Source: an uncultured Lachnospiraceae bacterium (GTDB taxonomy: Bacteria; Bacillota; Clostridia; Lachnospirales; Lachnospiraceae). Taken from it: 61,269 bases of DNA. Positions 61,192 to 61,269 of the stretch are shown in pieces. The translations under genes were made by a program, and so were the position numbers. Where the stretch lies: contig CAMXQE010000026.1 of assembly GCA_947246015.1 (NCBI GenBank), forward strand, positions 1 through 61,269, in the 5' to 3' direction. The notes below the pieces were generated by a model that did no database searches, was not told where the DNA came from, and saw only the letters and a list, made by a program, of their open reading frames with translations. Within the stretch, counting starts at the first letter, position 1. Every line of letters begins with the position of its first letter.

Positions 61192-61269
61192 AATAGTTAC
61201 TCAAAACGTATTCACTCAGAATGATCTACAATGAATAATGGCTCCAAACCATTGATTTCACTGAATTTT

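Noticed and set aside
1..61269. tRNA, rRNA, riboswitch or CRISPR features
   Set aside because: No T-loop-like GGTTCRAATCC arrangement, conserved rRNA segment, recognisable riboswitch core or spaced direct repeats were noticed by eye; a covariance-model scan would be needed to exclude them.

Overview
The window reads as chromosome of a gut-type Lachnospiraceae (Clostridia, Bacillota). The evidence is family content only: DUF4250, DUF4364, DUF1576, DUF5722 and DUF4179 proteins, an rpmE-DUF1385-prmC-prfA block beside rho, a Csp-like subtilase, AGGAGG-type ribosome binding sites and a CIRCE/HrcA-type site before clpB. No rRNA, tRNA or CRISPR array was recognised.

Layout. 1-3.9 kb: the 3' part of a HelD-like helicase gene whose product carries an unexpected GH31-type N-terminal beta-sandwich, then a convergent GH51 arabinofuranosidase. 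4.0-8.6 kb: an AT-rich island bounded by mobile-element debris (Rpn-family fragments, truncated tnpV, the last 35 codons of a tyrosine integrase). It carries a TetR regulator, a small membrane protein and an ABC exporter, with four copies of one operator-like motif. 8.6-16 kb: clpB, tandem hairpins, DUF4250, an ASKHA/2Fe-2S ferredoxin, DUF1576 and a polysaccharide deacetylase. 16-28 kb: carB, a membrane hybrid kinase with a repetitive linker, rarA, DUF5722, then on the minus strand malic enzyme, a radical SAM protein and DUF4364. 28-33 kb: rho, rpmE, DUF1385, prmC, prfA. 33-47 kb: a sugar-phosphate-isomerase-like protein, HAD, two GNATs, a thioesterase, a second hybrid kinase, recQ, DUF2156, an M18 aminopeptidase, an MCP and a Csp-like subtilase.

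47-50.5 kb holds recombination scars (antitoxin-like, toxin and lipoprotein fragments), an ECF sigma/anti-sigma pair and a truncated MBL protein. 50.5-59 kb is the most interesting part: a histidine kinase/response regulator pair, divergent from a second response regulator translationally coupled to a small alarmone (ppGpp) synthetase, followed by a 34-codon gene, a 17-codon ORF and a four-gene Gld-type ABC transporter operon with a DUF4340 protein. Three promoters in this block share one architecture, TTTCAG-N5-TTTCAGCA with the first TTTCAG-N5-TTTCAG ending exactly 10 bases before a -10 hexamer. This predicts one regulon tying signalling, alarmone synthesis and the transporter together. 59-61.3 kb is mobile debris (MobC fragment), an AraC regulator and two truncated secreted/carbohydrate genes.

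Several intergenic palindromic elements (4.0, 11.4, 13.4, 41.1 and 45.0 kb) look like REP/MITE-type repeats. Two of them supply the stop codon of the gene before them.
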